A stretch of 64,000 bases of DNA from Micractinium sp. NFX-FRZ (taxonomy: Eukaryota; Chlorophyta; Trebouxiophyceae; Chlorellales; Chlorellaceae), in contig JAPTJF010000008.1 of the NCBI GenBank assembly GCA_029339195.1, forward strand, positions 248,001 through 312,000, written 5' to 3'. The position numbers and the translations under genes are program-made. The notes beneath the pieces are model-generated. The model was not told the origin of the DNA. It searched no databases and saw only the letters and a program-made list of their open reading frames with translations. Positions 46,686-58,600 of this stretch are shown one piece after another; position 1 is the stretch's first letter, and the number at the start of each line of letters is the position of its first letter.

Positions 46686-48410
46686 ATGAGTGCACGCCAC
46701 CCTGGCAGCGCTGGCGCCGGCCCAGATGAAGAGGTGGAGGATCTAGATGCTCTGTTGCTGCGGTATGAGCAGCAGGCAGCGGCCGACGCGGCGGCAGTGC
46801 AGCAGCGGCAGGCGCCTGCCGCTGGGGGCGGGCGGAAGCGGCAGAAAGTGACGGCCGCTGAGAAGCGGGAGGGAGCGCTCAGCCAGCCGTTGGGCAGCGA
46901 CAACAAGTGAGGATGTGCGGATTCGTTGGTTGGGTGGGTGGGCAACATGGCATGGTGGATGCCTGGCCGCCTGCCTGGCCAGGTCACACCGGCAGGCAGG
47001 CAGCGGCAGACGCAGCATTCGGTCTGCCCCAAGGGCGGTACTTGCTTGTCGCCTTATGATCCTCCAACAAGCCAGGTGTCTAACACCCCGGCATGCTGCC
47101 CTGTGACCCACCAAACACCTGTAGGGGGTTCAAGCTGCTGGCTGCCATGGGTTACCAGCAGGGGCAGCGCATCGGCAAGGCCGGCACGGGCCTGGCTGAG
47201 CCCTTGCCGGTGCTGTTGAAGCAGGACAAGCTCGGCTTGGGAGCCGTCAGCAAGAAGGCGGCGGCACGGGAGGCGCAGCGGCGGCGCGAGCAGGAGGCCG
47301 CGTCTCGCGCGGCGGCGGCGGCGGCGGCGGCAGAGGCAGGCCGGCTCGGGCAGCGGCAGGAGTATCAGGCCAGGGCGGCGGCGGCGGCGGCGGCGCGGCG
47401 GCTGGAGGGGCAGCTGCGCAGGGCGCAGCAGGTGGGTGGGGGAGGGGCGGTGCCTGCTGGTGTGACTTTCCGGGGTGGGCTAGGCTAGGGTGGCCTAGGC
47501 TGGCCTAGGCTGGCCTTCTATATCGAGGCTGGCCGGTGGCAGGGCGGGCGGGTGAGCAGAGCGGGGGATCAAGCGGGAGCGCAGGCAGGTGTGTGTGTGT
47601 GTGTGTGTGGAGCCATGTCTGAGCTGGGGGTGAGGGAAGCTGAGGGAAGCTGAGGGAAGGGAGCTGGGGGTGAGCTGGCGTGGACGCTGGCCCGTGCCGC
47701 TCTGGCTCTCGGGGCCTGCAGGCGGGGCACAGACAGTCTCGTGCCCACTGCCCTTCCGGGTCCTGAGTGACAGCCCCTTCTCATTAGATCCTGAGTGACA
47801 GCCCCTTCTCATTGGGTCCTCAACTCAACATGGTATTCTCATATCTAGGTGCGCCCATCACTCACGTCATCCGCAGGTGTGTGAAACGCTGGACACCGCT
47901 GCCGGCGTGGCAAGCCATGTGATGTGGGCGCAGCCTGCCGCGGCAGCGGCAGCAGGGGGTGCGGTTGCTGACGATCTCCTCGAGGCAGCAGAGCACCGGC
48001 ACGCGGCCGACGCGGGTGCTGCCATCAAGGCGGGGCGGGAGGAGGCGGCCGACTTTGAGCGACTCTATCGGCACCAGCAGGCGGCGGCAGGGGCGGATGC
48101 GGCAGGGGACGGAAGCAGAGGAGGACTGGAGACGACGGCAGCAGTGCAGGCCACAGCAGGCACAGCTGGCACCCACAAGCAGCAGCAGCAGCAGTATGGG
48201 GAGGGGCAGGGGGAGGAGGGAGAGGAGAATGCTGCAGCAGAGGCAGAGGCGCACGCATGGCAGCAGCTGGGGCCGGGGCGGCAGCTGGCGGCGGTGGTGG
48301 AGCGGCTGAGGGGGCGGTACTGCTACTGCCTGTACTGCGGCTGCCGGTATGACAGCGCGGATGACATGCAGCAGCACTGCCCGGGGCCCAGTGAGGCCGA
48401 CCACGAATGA
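46686..48410 (+). CDS. GPATCH11: G-patch domain protein, GPATCH11 type
   Basis: Nuclear RNA-processing protein by family; G-patch proteins typically activate DEAH helicases. Exons 46686-46906, 47125-47431 and 47877-48410 give 353 residues. The N-terminus has a short acidic stretch (EEVEDLDALLLRYEQQ) and a basic GGGRKRQKVT patch that may be a nuclear signal. The G-patch begins at the exon 1/2 junction: KGFKLLAAMGYQQGQRIGK, then GTGLAEPLPVLLKQDKLGLG. An Arg/Ala/Glu-rich helical region follows (REAQRRREQEAASRAAA). The C-terminal CYCLYCGCRYDSADDMQQHC is the C2HC-like motif of the DUF4187 domain and sits at the very end, as in GPATCH11. That pairing of G-patch and DUF4187 is the basis for the name. 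Intron 2 contains a GT array and tandem repeats. Confidence 0.93.
47761..47816. repeat. Near-perfect 28-bp tandem duplication in GPATCH11-type intron
   Basis: TCCTGAGTGACAGCCCCTTC and the following bases occur twice in direct succession (47761-47788 and 47789-47816), differing at two or three positions near the unit end. A (GT)n run at about 47590-47609 and GGCCTAGGCT repeats near 47478-47510 lie in the same intron. Confidence 0.92.
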
Positions 48411-49047
48411 GGCGAGTTGGTGAGGGTGGGCACAATCCTTTAAGACCTTCCCCTCTGAGCTGATGCCAGCAGCTGCTGAGATGAGTGGAGCTGTTTGAGT
48501 GCCACTGAACTGTTTGTGCCTCTGCTTGACCCGCTGCTTGTACATCCCTCCGCCTCCCCCTCCTCCTCCTCCCCTTCCCACTCCTTGACCTGCTTCTGAT
48601 CTGGCAGTGGCTAAGTTGCATTCCGTGTTCAAAAGCTGTGTTGCACTTTGTATAACAGTGTCAAGTCGGCGCTCGGAAAGGGGGCTGAGGAATGAAATAG
48701 GGGCGCAAAAGGTTTCGGCAGAAGCAGGGCGGGCGGGGGCGCTCCAGGTGCTGGGTGTTTTGAACGGCGGCAGAACTGTTGCTAGGAAAGGCCAAGCGCA
48801 GGCCAGCACAGCGCCTGCCTGGCGCCGCCCAAGGTTGCCACCGGGGCGGCCTCCTTTCACTTATCAGGGGAACTTGGACGGCCCCAGCAGAGGCGCCAGG
48901 CAGCCCAGGCAGCCCAGCCACCCACCGGGGCGGCCTCTGTGCGCAGCAAGCCGCCGCCGCGCTGAGGGAGGCTGCACCGCGGCGAGGTCAGCGCCAGCTG
49001 AGCGCCCGCCTGGCGTGGCTCAAGCAAACATACAACTGAGGAAGCGC
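48411..49047. other. Convergent spacer, GPATCH11-type gene / glutathione reductase
   Basis: Holds the two 3' UTRs. No exon pattern, RNA gene or clear TGTAA signal was recognised. Confidence 0.45.
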
Positions 49048-52000
49048 TCAGGCAGCCACTGTGGCGGCCTCCTTGCGCAGCTGCCGGGTGGGGGACCGCA
49101 TGGTCACAAACTCCTCGGCGGCTGCGGGGGCAGGCGGGGCGGGGGAAGAAACACACGAGGGAGGCAGGAGAGGGCAGGTTGAGGGTTGTGAGCGGCGGGG
49201 AGGGTTTGGATGTTGGGTGCTCGCAAGGCCCAGGCCCAAGGCCGCATTATATTTGCCTCCCTTTCCTTATCAGGTGGCCAGGCACAGTGGATCCAGAAGA
49301 TCCTGAAAGGCACAGGCAGGGGCAGGCAGGGCTCACCCGAGGGGTGGATGCCAATGGTTGAGTCCAGCTGGCGCTTGGTGCACCCCATCTTCACGGCCAC
49401 CCCCATGCCCTGCATGATCTCAGCAGAGTCGGGGCCCACCTGCATGATGGGATATGAAGGAGGGAGGAGTGGGTGGGCTTACGGCAGTGACAGCGAGCGA
49501 GTCGAGAGTGATGACGCACAATTGGAGAGCATGTCGGGGCACCGGGCGCAGCAGTGCAGGGCCAGGGTCCTCCACCCCACGCTGGCAGCGTGGCAGGCCA
49601 GCATCACGGCAGTGTCTCCCGCCTCACACCATTGCTGATGGGCGCCTGGAGCCAAAGCCACCACCCCGTCAGTACAGGTCGCCTCACGCCCACCCCCTCG
49701 CTGCACACCTCCACCCTCACACCCCCACCCGCACCACTAAACTGAGAGTGGAGCGCTCCCTAATCACGTGGCACCCCCACCAACAACATCGCTGTCCGCC
49801 GCAGCCACACCCCCAAGCCCCACCACCCTACACAGTCAGGATTGTGAATACAATCATTGGACAGAAGCTCACCATGTGGCAGCCCACCACGACGTCGCTG
49901 TCCGTCGCCACAATCAGCTTCATGAACGTCCGCCCCTGGTTGCCGCTGCGCGGTGCAAGCAGACGAAGGAGAGGAAAAAACTGAGAAGCCAAGTGAGGAG
50001 ACACGTTGAGGGTCCTCCTTGCGCTACTCATTGCTCACCCCAGATCACAGGCGGCACTGCGCACACACTGCAGCAGCTTCCAGTGCTGCCAACCGCACAA
50101 TGCCGGCATCACCTGATGGTGTTGCGCATGGGCCGGAAGCTGCTGGTGTACACGTCAATGTTGCCGTATGCCTCCAGGGCCTGCAGGTGCACAGAGTTAG
50201 TCATAGAAGCTGATGGTGAGATGAGGGGTGAGGCGGAGGCTGCTGGGATGCACGCATGTGCGCGGTAAGGAGGGGCAGTTGAAAAGGGTGGGCTGGGCTT
50301 TTTACGAGCGCTCTCACAACCACGACAGGTGCCGTTGTGGGGGTGGCTGAGCGCGGCTGTGGGCAGGTAACCAGCCCAAGACAATGCCACACCCCATTTG
50401 CAACAACCCAAACCAAACCGAACTCAAACAGTAGTTCACCTGCTCCTCGCTCATGCCCACGGTGCCGATCTGTGGGTGGCTGAACACGGCGGTGGGCACG
50501 TTGGCATGGTCCGGCTTGGTCGGCTCCCCGCCAAACAGGGTGCGGGTGAGGGCCATGGCCTCCATCAGCGCCACTGCAGCAAAATGATGAGAAACGGTAA
50601 AGGTTGAAAGTAGTTGAGCCTCCACTCAGGGTGCAGGCCATGGCGAGGGAGGGTGCAGGGGGGCGCAACTATGATACAATGTCCGAGAAAAGGGACAGCA
50701 AAGGAGCAACAACAGAGCGGCAGCGTCGTCGTGGTCTGGTGCGCCAGAGAAGGACGCATTACGGGGCGCTGTCCACCCACCCGGCGTGAGCGCCATGCGG
50801 TCGACAACATCACCCACAGCCCACACGCTGGGCACCTGCACATGAAGCGGGGTGGGGTGAGGGTGGGGTGAGGGTGAGCTCCATGCGGTCAATTGCACGC
50901 TGCAAAGCGGCGCCCAGCATCCCACCCTCCCGCAATGCACGCTGGTGTGGTTGCCACGTGTGCAGCTCCCAATCTCTTGTTGAGCTTCAGCCCCGGGCCT
51001 GTGCACGCCTCCACCCACCCCCAAGCCTTGCATGTGTCGTTACTTCACGGCTGCGCGCACAGACTGCACACTGACACAGAAGTTCGCTGCACCATTCGCT
51101 GCCTGCCCTCTCACGCTGGTCTGCAATCCCTTCCCAGCACACCAAAGCAGAGGCGCCTGTGCCATTCCCTCCCCACACCGCTCACGCCGGTCAGCAAGTA
51201 GTCGTCGACATCGATGGCCCCCGTCAAAGCAATGCTGTGCGCACAGATGCCCGCCCCCCACCCACACTGCCGACACTTTGCACACTCGAACACAGATGCA
51301 CATTCACTCCCCAGCACCCCCCTCTCACGCTGGTCTGCGAGTAGTCGTCAACGCCGATGGCCCCCTTCTTGGTCATCTTCACACCCACCTCCTCCAGGCC
51401 CAGGTTGTGCACGTTGGGCAGGCGGCCTGCCGAGGGGGCGGCAGAGGCGACCGATCAGCCAAGACATGAGAGCTTGAAGTAGGCAACCCATGCTTGCGGC
51501 ACCGACGTGGGCAGCTGCGCAGAGGCTCAAGGCGCGTCAGCACAGTTCACAGGACCAGAGCACACAAGGGCACTCACCTGTGGCTGCCAGCACGTGGTCG
51601 CACTCAATCACGAGGGTCTCCTCCTCAGACGCCTGCAATTGCAGAACGGAAGGAGGGAGAGGGTGTGGGAGGATGAGAGGATGACAGGTAAGCAGAATGC
51701 GAGTGGGTGGGTGCCCGCTGCACATCTGCGCTAAAACGCGCTCGCAGCCGCAACCTTAGGCAGCCACCAAGCAGCCCCGCACGCCCAGCTTTTTAATATA
51801 CGCATTGCCTTCCTGGTGACGTGATGCCAGCTGGCCTGGCCAGCCGGCCTGCCCCCACCCCACACTGTTGTTAGGGAATGACACACACCTGTGCCCCGGT
51901 GCGCTTTGCTGCCGTGAACTTGAGCCGCCCATCGGGCAGCTTGACCAGCTGCTTGGGGCTGGTCAGCGGGTGCAGGTGCACGCCGTTCTGCGCATACTGC

Positions 52001-55000
52001 TCCGTGGCAAATGTGCGGACCTGAGGGGCAGGGGCGCGGGTAAAGGGGAGGGGCAGGTGTGTCAGGTAACAGCGGTGGCACAGGGGCAGAGTAGGGAAAG
52101 GGAGACGAAAGAAGGAGAACTCCATTGGGGAGCGGTGCACGTGGTTGCCATGGGTGGTTCCAGCAGCGGGCGGTCTGCACCGGTCAGGGAGCGCCCGCTG
52201 CAGCCCGCTGCACAAGGTACACCAGGTGCACCTTCCGCCCTATGTATGCCTCCCCTTCCCTTTAACAAACATGTGGCAAGCTCACCTCCTCACCAAAGCC
52301 CCGCAGCGGGCCGGTCTGCGGGGTACACTAGGGGTGCCTTCACCCTTACCTACGCCTCCTAGGCCTCCCTTTACTATAGATTTCAAGTGTAAGCTCACCT
52401 CCTCGTCAAAGCCGCGCAGCGGGCGGTCGGCGCGGTACACCAGGTGCACCTCGCTGCCCAGCCCCGCAAAGATGCCCGCAAACTCGACGGCGATGTAGCC
52501 GCCGCCCAGGATGACGATGCGCTCTGGCACCTGCGGGAATGCAACACCGGGGCGGGCGGCGGAATGCAACAGTGAAAGACCATGAGGCACAGCACTTTGG
52601 GGCAGGCCCAGGATGACGGTGCGCTCCGGCGCCTGCAGTGCATGCGCATGTCAGTTGAGAGGTGGGATAAGAGCGGTTGGACCTTGATGCATGATGTAGT
52701 CGCGGTTGATCAGAAAAGCTTGCTTCAGCACGGTGCAGCCCAGCCCAGCACAACAGCCACGCATTCTCTGCACATCCAGCATGGTGTGTGACCGGTCACG
52801 CACAGGCCAGGGCAGAGCCGAGCGTGGCAGGGCACAGCTTAGGGCCTTGAAAGGGCAACCATTTGCAGCACAGCACCGGACAGCGCAGCACAGAACTTCA
52901 CCTCACACCAACACGTGCACAGCGCAGCACAGCATGCACAGCATGCACAGCATGCACCCCCCGACCCACCTTCTGCATGTCCAGCGCGTTGTCACCGATC
53001 ATGCACAGCTCATCACACCACGCAGCACAGCACAGCACTGCACAGCGTGCACAGCGTGCCCCCTCTTGACCCACGCACCTTCTGCACCTCCAGCGCGTTG
53101 TCACTGATCATGCACAGCTCGTTGCCCTCAAAGGGCGGCACAAACGCGCGCGCCCCGGTGGCAATCAGGATGTTGCGGGCAGTGACCTTCTTGCCGCCCA
53201 CGTCCACGGTGTGCGCGTCCACCAGCCGCCCCCGGCCCTCAATGTACTGCACAGGGGGGCAGGCGGAACTGGTCTCCGTTCTCACAACAGCAAACACAGG
53301 TGTAGGAAACACCCTTTGCTTCCTTGTGGGGAGAAGGCGACCCGTCCCGCTTCCACACCCCGCGCCGTTCCGCACCACTAGCCACCCATCCACGCTGCCC
53401 CCCCTCTCGCCCCACCCACTTCGGCACCAGATTTCTTCAAAAGGCTCATGCATCCGCCCCCTTGAGCGGCTGCAAGCAAGCCCATGCCCCTAGTGCCATT
53501 CCCTTTCTAACCGCAAGACCCACGCCAACACCCCAAGTTCTGTAGCAGGTTCACGTATACCCCGTTGAGGCGCTGCAGCTCTGCAACTCTCCTTCCAGGG
53601 ACCGCTCACCCCTCCCTGTTCCACAACCTGCTGCCCCCTCCCCTCGCCCCACCCACGTCGACACCAAAGCCCTTCAGCAGGTTCATGCACACCCCATCAA
53701 GTCGCTCAGAGCAAGCCCATGCCCCCCATGCCGACCCTTCACAACCGGGACGCACGTCGACGCCAGAGTTCTTCCTCTCCCTGTCCCACAACCTGCTGCC
53801 CCCTCCCCGCGCCCCACTCACGTCGACGCCCGAATTCTTCAGCAGGTTCATGTACACCCCGTTGAGGCGCTGCAGCTCGGCGTTCTTCTTGGCCAGGAAG
53901 GAGGGCCAGTCCAGGGTGGGCTGCCCGCCCAGCTGCCAGCTGCACAAGGGGTGGGGGCGGGGGCAAAGCAAAGGCTTAGCTTGGGAGGTTTAGCGTGGAG
54001 CAGGGTGAGCTGCCCCCCCAGCTGCCAGCTGCACAACATGTGGGCTTGGGGGCGCGGCAGATCAGCAGCTGCAGGGAATGAAATAGGTTTGGCAAGCACG
54101 GTGTAGCAGGTCCCAGGGCGGGCTGCCTGCCCAGCTGCCACCTGCGGGGCGGTCTCAGCGGAACGGCGGAGCAACCACACACTCTGGCACAAAGGCAGAG
54201 TGAGCTCACCCAAAGCCCTCTGCGTCGGAGAAGGCCTCCCGGTACTCGTAAAGTGAGCCTCTTTGCACGCCTTCCCGCCTTCCAGCTGCGTGCGAGCCCT
54301 TTGTACGCCCATCATGCATGGCCTCGGCCCTATCCACGCTGGCACACAGGCAGAGTGAGCTTACCCAAAGCCCTCTGCGTCGGAGAAGGCCTCCCGGTAC
54401 TCGCTCGCATAGACAAACAGCTTCTTGGGCACGCAGCCACGCAGCACGCAGGTGCCGCCCGCGCCGCCTGCCTCATCTGATGCGATGGGGTTGTACGGCA
54501 TCTCGCAGATGCCCACCTTGGCGCCTGAATACAGGGGGGAGCACAGAGTCGGAACAAGGCATGATTTGGCAAGCCAAGCCGAGGCGGCAGTGTGGTGCGG
54601 CAACTTCAGAAATGACCGTCTTGCGTTGGCACCTGCGCCGCAGCAGCAGAGGGGGAACATAGCAACGGAGGGGCAGGGAGAGGCGAGCCGTGTGGGTCTT
54701 CAGCATGTCAATGGGTGCGGCTGTGAAGGGGTGCGGGGACATGCACGCCTGCCCTCTGCCCCTGCCGCCCGTGATGGCTCCGGGCTTGCCCAAAGAAGTG
54801 CCAGCACCCAGTTTCGTGCGACCCGCCGACTCCAGCAAGGCTGAGGCCCTGACCGCACGGCAACAGCACCCACCGTAGGTGCCCGCTGCCACGCGGGATG
54901 CGCGCACGCCGCCGCTGCCAGCACCGATGCAGAACAGATCGTAGTCATAGCTGCCCTCAGCTCCGTTGGCTCCATTGCCGGCGGCAGCGGCTTCCGCACG

Positions 55001-55189
55001 CACACTCAGTGCGCGGCGCGCCACGGGCATGCGTGCATGAGGGGCAGCTACCAGGTGCCGGAGAGCCGGTGCGGCGGCGGCAGCGGCGGCGGTGGGAGAG
55101 CGCCGGCCGCTGGCGGCGCGGCGCAGGCCTGCAGGAAGGCGCGATGCGGGGCGCCATTGCGTTGAGGCATCATGCCTCCTGGTTCTCAT
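49048..55189 (-). CDS. GSR: Glutathione reductase, probably chloroplast-targeted
   Basis: Reduces glutathione disulfide with NADPH as an FAD homodimer. Fourteen exons (54874-55189, 54365-54524, 53822-53939, 53079-53246, 52399-52530, 51889-52020, 51578-51632, 51329-51426, 50781-50835, 50440-50573, 50113-50180, 49873-49945, 49337-49439, 49048-49121) give 561 residues. The first 75 or so residues are Arg/Ala/Ser-rich with almost no acidic residues, typical of a transit peptide. FAD-binding [16 protein letters not shown], redox-active [19 protein letters not shown]-binding [16 protein letters not shown], second FAD motif [33 protein letters not shown] and catalytic-His [19 protein letters not shown] are all present. 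The [13 protein letters not shown] stretch has the Arg residues expected to bind the NADPH 2'-phosphate. This separates it from trypanothione and thioredoxin reductases. Introns are loaded with exon-edge copies. Confidence 0.97.
51105..51375 (-). repeat. Copies of glutathione reductase exon 8 end plus donor
   Basis: The exon 8 end (coding [11 protein letters not shown], plus strand about 51320-51362) recurs with substitutions at about 51176-51230, keeping the DNA for IDVDDYLLT, and as a short piece near 51110-51126. All carry the GGTCTGC or GGTCAGC donor-side sequence. Confidence 0.85.
52150..52450 (-). repeat. Copies of glutathione reductase exon 5 end plus donor, period about 110 bp
   Basis: The exon 5 end ([12 protein letters not shown] and donor, plus strand about 52393-52440) recurs at about 52281-52330, and in shorter rearranged form at about 52157-52235. 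The middle copy retains the CTCACCTCCTC donor context. Confidence 0.88.
52755..53130 (-). repeat. Copies of glutathione reductase exon 4 end plus donor
   Basis: The exon 4 end ([12 protein letters not shown], plus strand 53079-53125) recurs at about 52967-53012, where it still reads [13 protein letters not shown] degenerate third copy lies near 52757-52805. CACAGCA-rich sequence fills the gaps between units. Confidence 0.9.
53420..53880 (-). repeat. Four or more copies of glutathione reductase exon 3 end plus donor
   Basis: The exon 3 end ([15 protein letters not shown], plus strand 53822-53870) recurs at about 53427-53475, 53538-53590 and 53655-53706, with a short piece at 53754-53775. The 53655 copy still reads as [12 protein letters not shown], and most copies keep the GTGGGG/CCCCAC junction flank. 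Spacing is about 110-120 bp. Confidence 0.9.
54190..54405 (-). repeat. Near-identical copy of glutathione reductase exon 2 end plus donor
   Basis: About 60 bp spanning the exon 2 end and donor (plus strand 54344-54404, [12 protein letters not shown]) recur at about 54190-54250 with only a few differences. The intronic copy carries GTGAGC, a better donor than the GTAAGC used by the exon as modelled. Confidence 0.92.
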
Positions 55190-55675
55190 CGCTGCCTGGA
55201 GCAAGCAAGACGCGGAAGAGTGCAGCCAGAGCCCTCTTCCGCCTTGCCGCCGAGACCCACCTGCCCCCGCGTACTGGGCGCCCTGCTTAGCGATCACTCC
55301 GCCCAGATGCATGGCTGTGCTATTAAAGTGAGCAGCCGCGCCTGGCAACCAGGAAGTGCGCTGAAGAAGACGTGGGTAGGCCACGCTCTGCAGGCAAATA
55401 GCACCACTTGTTTTGCTCGATGGACCAATTGATCACCGATTGGCAGCGCGGCAAGGGAAATGGACATTGGCGGTGCTTTCCTGCCTGCCGCCGCTGCCAC
55501 CGCCACCCCCCAGCCTGTCCGCCCGATTCCTCACCGGCCCTGCCGGGCAATCCGACTACGCTCGTCATCAATCCAGTGTGCTTGCATAGAAGAACCAATA
55601 AAAAAAACAAGTACAGGGTCTCTACATAGCACGCAGAGTCGAGACATGGCGGCAGATGTGCACGGAGGGCTGCAA
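55190..55675. other. Spacer between glutathione reductase start and carboxypeptidase stop
   Basis: 486 bp with both genes on the minus strand, so it holds the carboxypeptidase 3' UTR and the glutathione reductase promoter. An A-rich stretch at 55596-55606 stands out. No RNA gene or repeat seen. Confidence 0.45.
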
Positions 55676-58600
55676 TCACACAGGTACCAAATCTGCGCGG
55701 GTGCGCCGCCGCCGGCTGGCGCCCAGACTGGCGCCCAGGTGCTTGCTCAGCAAATAACGAATGCGCGGCTTGCTCCACAGGTAGCTTGCCAGACCGCACC
55801 CTGCAATACGGAATCAAATAGAAAAAAATGAACCAGGTTGATAGCCAGGACCCGCATGCAAAAGAAGCCGCCTGCTGCTAAGCGGGCACTGTGGCGGCGC
55901 AATCGGCCATTCAGCGCTCTCTGCCTCGTCCCCGCCTGCAGCCCCCTTTTGTCCCATCCAACCCCTTCCCATCCAGTACAAGCTGCCCATTGATCTCGCC
56001 CACCTGCGGCGGCCACCACCAGCCAGTTGAACCAGCTGAACGCACTGCCACGCTGCGGCAGCGTGCCGCGCCGCCGCCCGCCCAGCGAGCGCGATGCGCC
56101 CTCTGCCGCCGCCGCCGCTTCCGCCGCCGCTGCCGCCTGCTCCTCCTCCTGCTGTTGCAGGTGCTCCTTCAGCGCATCTGCAATCTCCTTGGCTTTATCT
56201 GCGCTTGCACTGGCGCCAGCGCCAGCGCTGGCGGCAGCGGCATCCGTGTCAGCGACACCGGCCACGCCAGCCGTGTCGCGGCCCGCCGCAGCCCCCTGCT
56301 GCTGCCCCTCGTCCTCCTGCTGCTCCTGCGGCGGCAGCTGCGTGTCGCTGACGTTGGCACCGCCGTGCCGTCCCGCCATCCCCGCGCCTGTGTCCGGCGC
56401 AACCTTTGCTGCGCTGCCATTTGCCCCTGCACTGCTTGCCCCTGCGCCGCCTGCCTCGCCCGCCGCCAGCTCCGGTGCCACATCTGGGTGCTGCGGCAGC
56501 AGCGTGAGCAGCGTGAACACCGCTGCCGTCCACGACTCCACAGTGGCATCAAACACGTCCTTCTTCAGCGGGTTGAACATGCGGAAGCAGTCCTCAAAGC
56601 TGGCCTTCTGGTCGCCATACACCTCCCACGTCATCGGCACAGGCACGTGCAGTTCTTGGAACATGTAGTCGGTGGCCGTGCCGTGCGCCAGGTAGCTGCA
56701 TGATGGCAAGGTGTGGGGAGTGGGAGGCGGCGGAGCGGTGGGCAGAGTGTCGGTGCACTGATGCATGCAGCCAGCATGCGTCCCTGGAGTGCAAGGCGAG
56801 CAGACTCACGCAAGCATGCATGCATTCCTGTATTTGCCGCCAGCGAGCGCGGGCAGGCAGGCAGTGGCCTTGCACACGCGCGCCATGGCAGCCAGGCGGG
56901 GCGTGCACGCACCCGACGCTCTTGCCGCCGGAGCCAGTGGCGCACTTCTTGCGGCAGGTGCGCTCGTTCAGCGCCTTCAAAATAGCAAGCGTGGCAGCCG
57001 GGCCAGAGCCGTCTGCAGGTACAGCAATGCACAGGCGTTGATGTAAACAGCTGGTTGGTGATGCAGGTGTGCCCATATAGTTCCTTTCAAGATGGCCGGC
57101 ACAACAGCTGGGCTGGAGACGTTGGCAGGCGCTGGTGGGGTGCCGGGCAGCACCAAGGGGTTGGCAGCCTGCCACTGTGGCCAGATGGTGGGTTGCGCCA
57201 TCGCCAGCTGGCACAGCGCACCTGCGACGTGTGATCATACAGCACGGAGAGCTCCCCCCACACCTCCGCAGGCAGCAACCCACATCTCTCATTCCTCCCC
57301 TACTGTGAAAGCTCACCAGGGATCTGCGCCTTGTGGTCGTATGGCATGAACAGCGCGTCCATGCCGCTGTGCACGCTGGCCCAGACATGTGGGCGCAGCG
57401 CACGGGCCGTGCGCAGCAGCAGCGCCGCCTCCGGCTCGCTAAACGCCTCCTTCCCGGGAAACTCCTCGGCAGGGTCGTAATCTGCAGGTAGGGCCGGCGT
57501 TGGCAAGGAAGTTGGCAGCGTTACAGAAGGGTGTGCCAGTTGTTGATGCATGCCGGGGCACACTGTTGGCAGGGGCGTATCGTGCAGCCAGTGGGAAGGG
57601 GGGGGAAGGGGGGGCTCTATGTGCGCCAGGCTGCAGCCTACGAAACCTTGCGCCTCGAATGCAGAGGTACCTGCCCACTGCTGACCATGCTTCCCCTCGC
57701 AACCAACATCAAGCACACATGTGAGTTGGGGGCAGAAGTCAAAAGAGGCAAGCAGTGCCGCCCTTCGACTTGAAGCTCAATGCACGCCCCCGCGTGCAGT
57801 TGGGATCCGCCCCCCGGCACCGGGATCCCTGCACCAAGAGCATGCACAGCGATCGATGCACTTGCTGTGCCGCAGCCGCGCCCACTCACCCTTCTCCTTG
57901 AACCCCCAGTGCACGCCCCAGTTGCGGTTGGGGTCCACCCCCCGCCCGTTCTTGCGCTCGCACAGCTCCCCCTGCTCCACGCGCTCCCGCCCCCGAATGT
58001 TCTCCATGGGGATGATCTGATGTGTGGGGAAACAAAGCACAGGGGGCAGGGGCAGGAACAACTAGTGGGTTGCGGCAGATGAGGCCCAGCTTTGTTCACC
58101 CTAGCTGCCCCCACTCCATACGCTTGCGCCTGCAAGCGACGCTCTCTGTGGGCACAGTGTGTTTTGAGGGGAGGGAGAGAGGGCACAAGGAGGCCAGCCA
58201 ATGAACCCAAGGTGCTGTGCAATGAAAGGCGGGAAGCCCTGACCCTCCCGGATGTTCCATTGGGCACAGCCTTGTGTGAGGGGAAAGCAGGGGGAGGAGC
58301 ACAGCTTGGCATGGACTTGAGGAGGGGAGAGGCTTCGTGCAGCTGTATCCGCTCATTGCTGCCCCCTGCAGAGCACTGCACACTGCACACCTGGCCACGC
58401 TACGAACCTTGAATACGGTGCGCTGCAGCAGCTGGTCGACGGTGGCTGGATCCAGCTTGTACTTGCGCAGCAGCAGTTCGCGCTTGGCCGCGTCGCACAG
58501 CAGGCGCAGCACGTTCAGCCCGATCTCGCTCGAAATCAGCTCCCGCCCATGCTCCCCAAAGTTCTGCGGCGGGCATCGTGGGGAGGAGAGGCACAGGGGA

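Noticed and set aside
53420..53880. Exon 3-like copies considered as extra or mutually exclusive exons of glutathione reductase
   Set aside because: The copies are partial, mostly lack an acceptor, and carry frame breaks. The enzyme is complete and of normal length without them.
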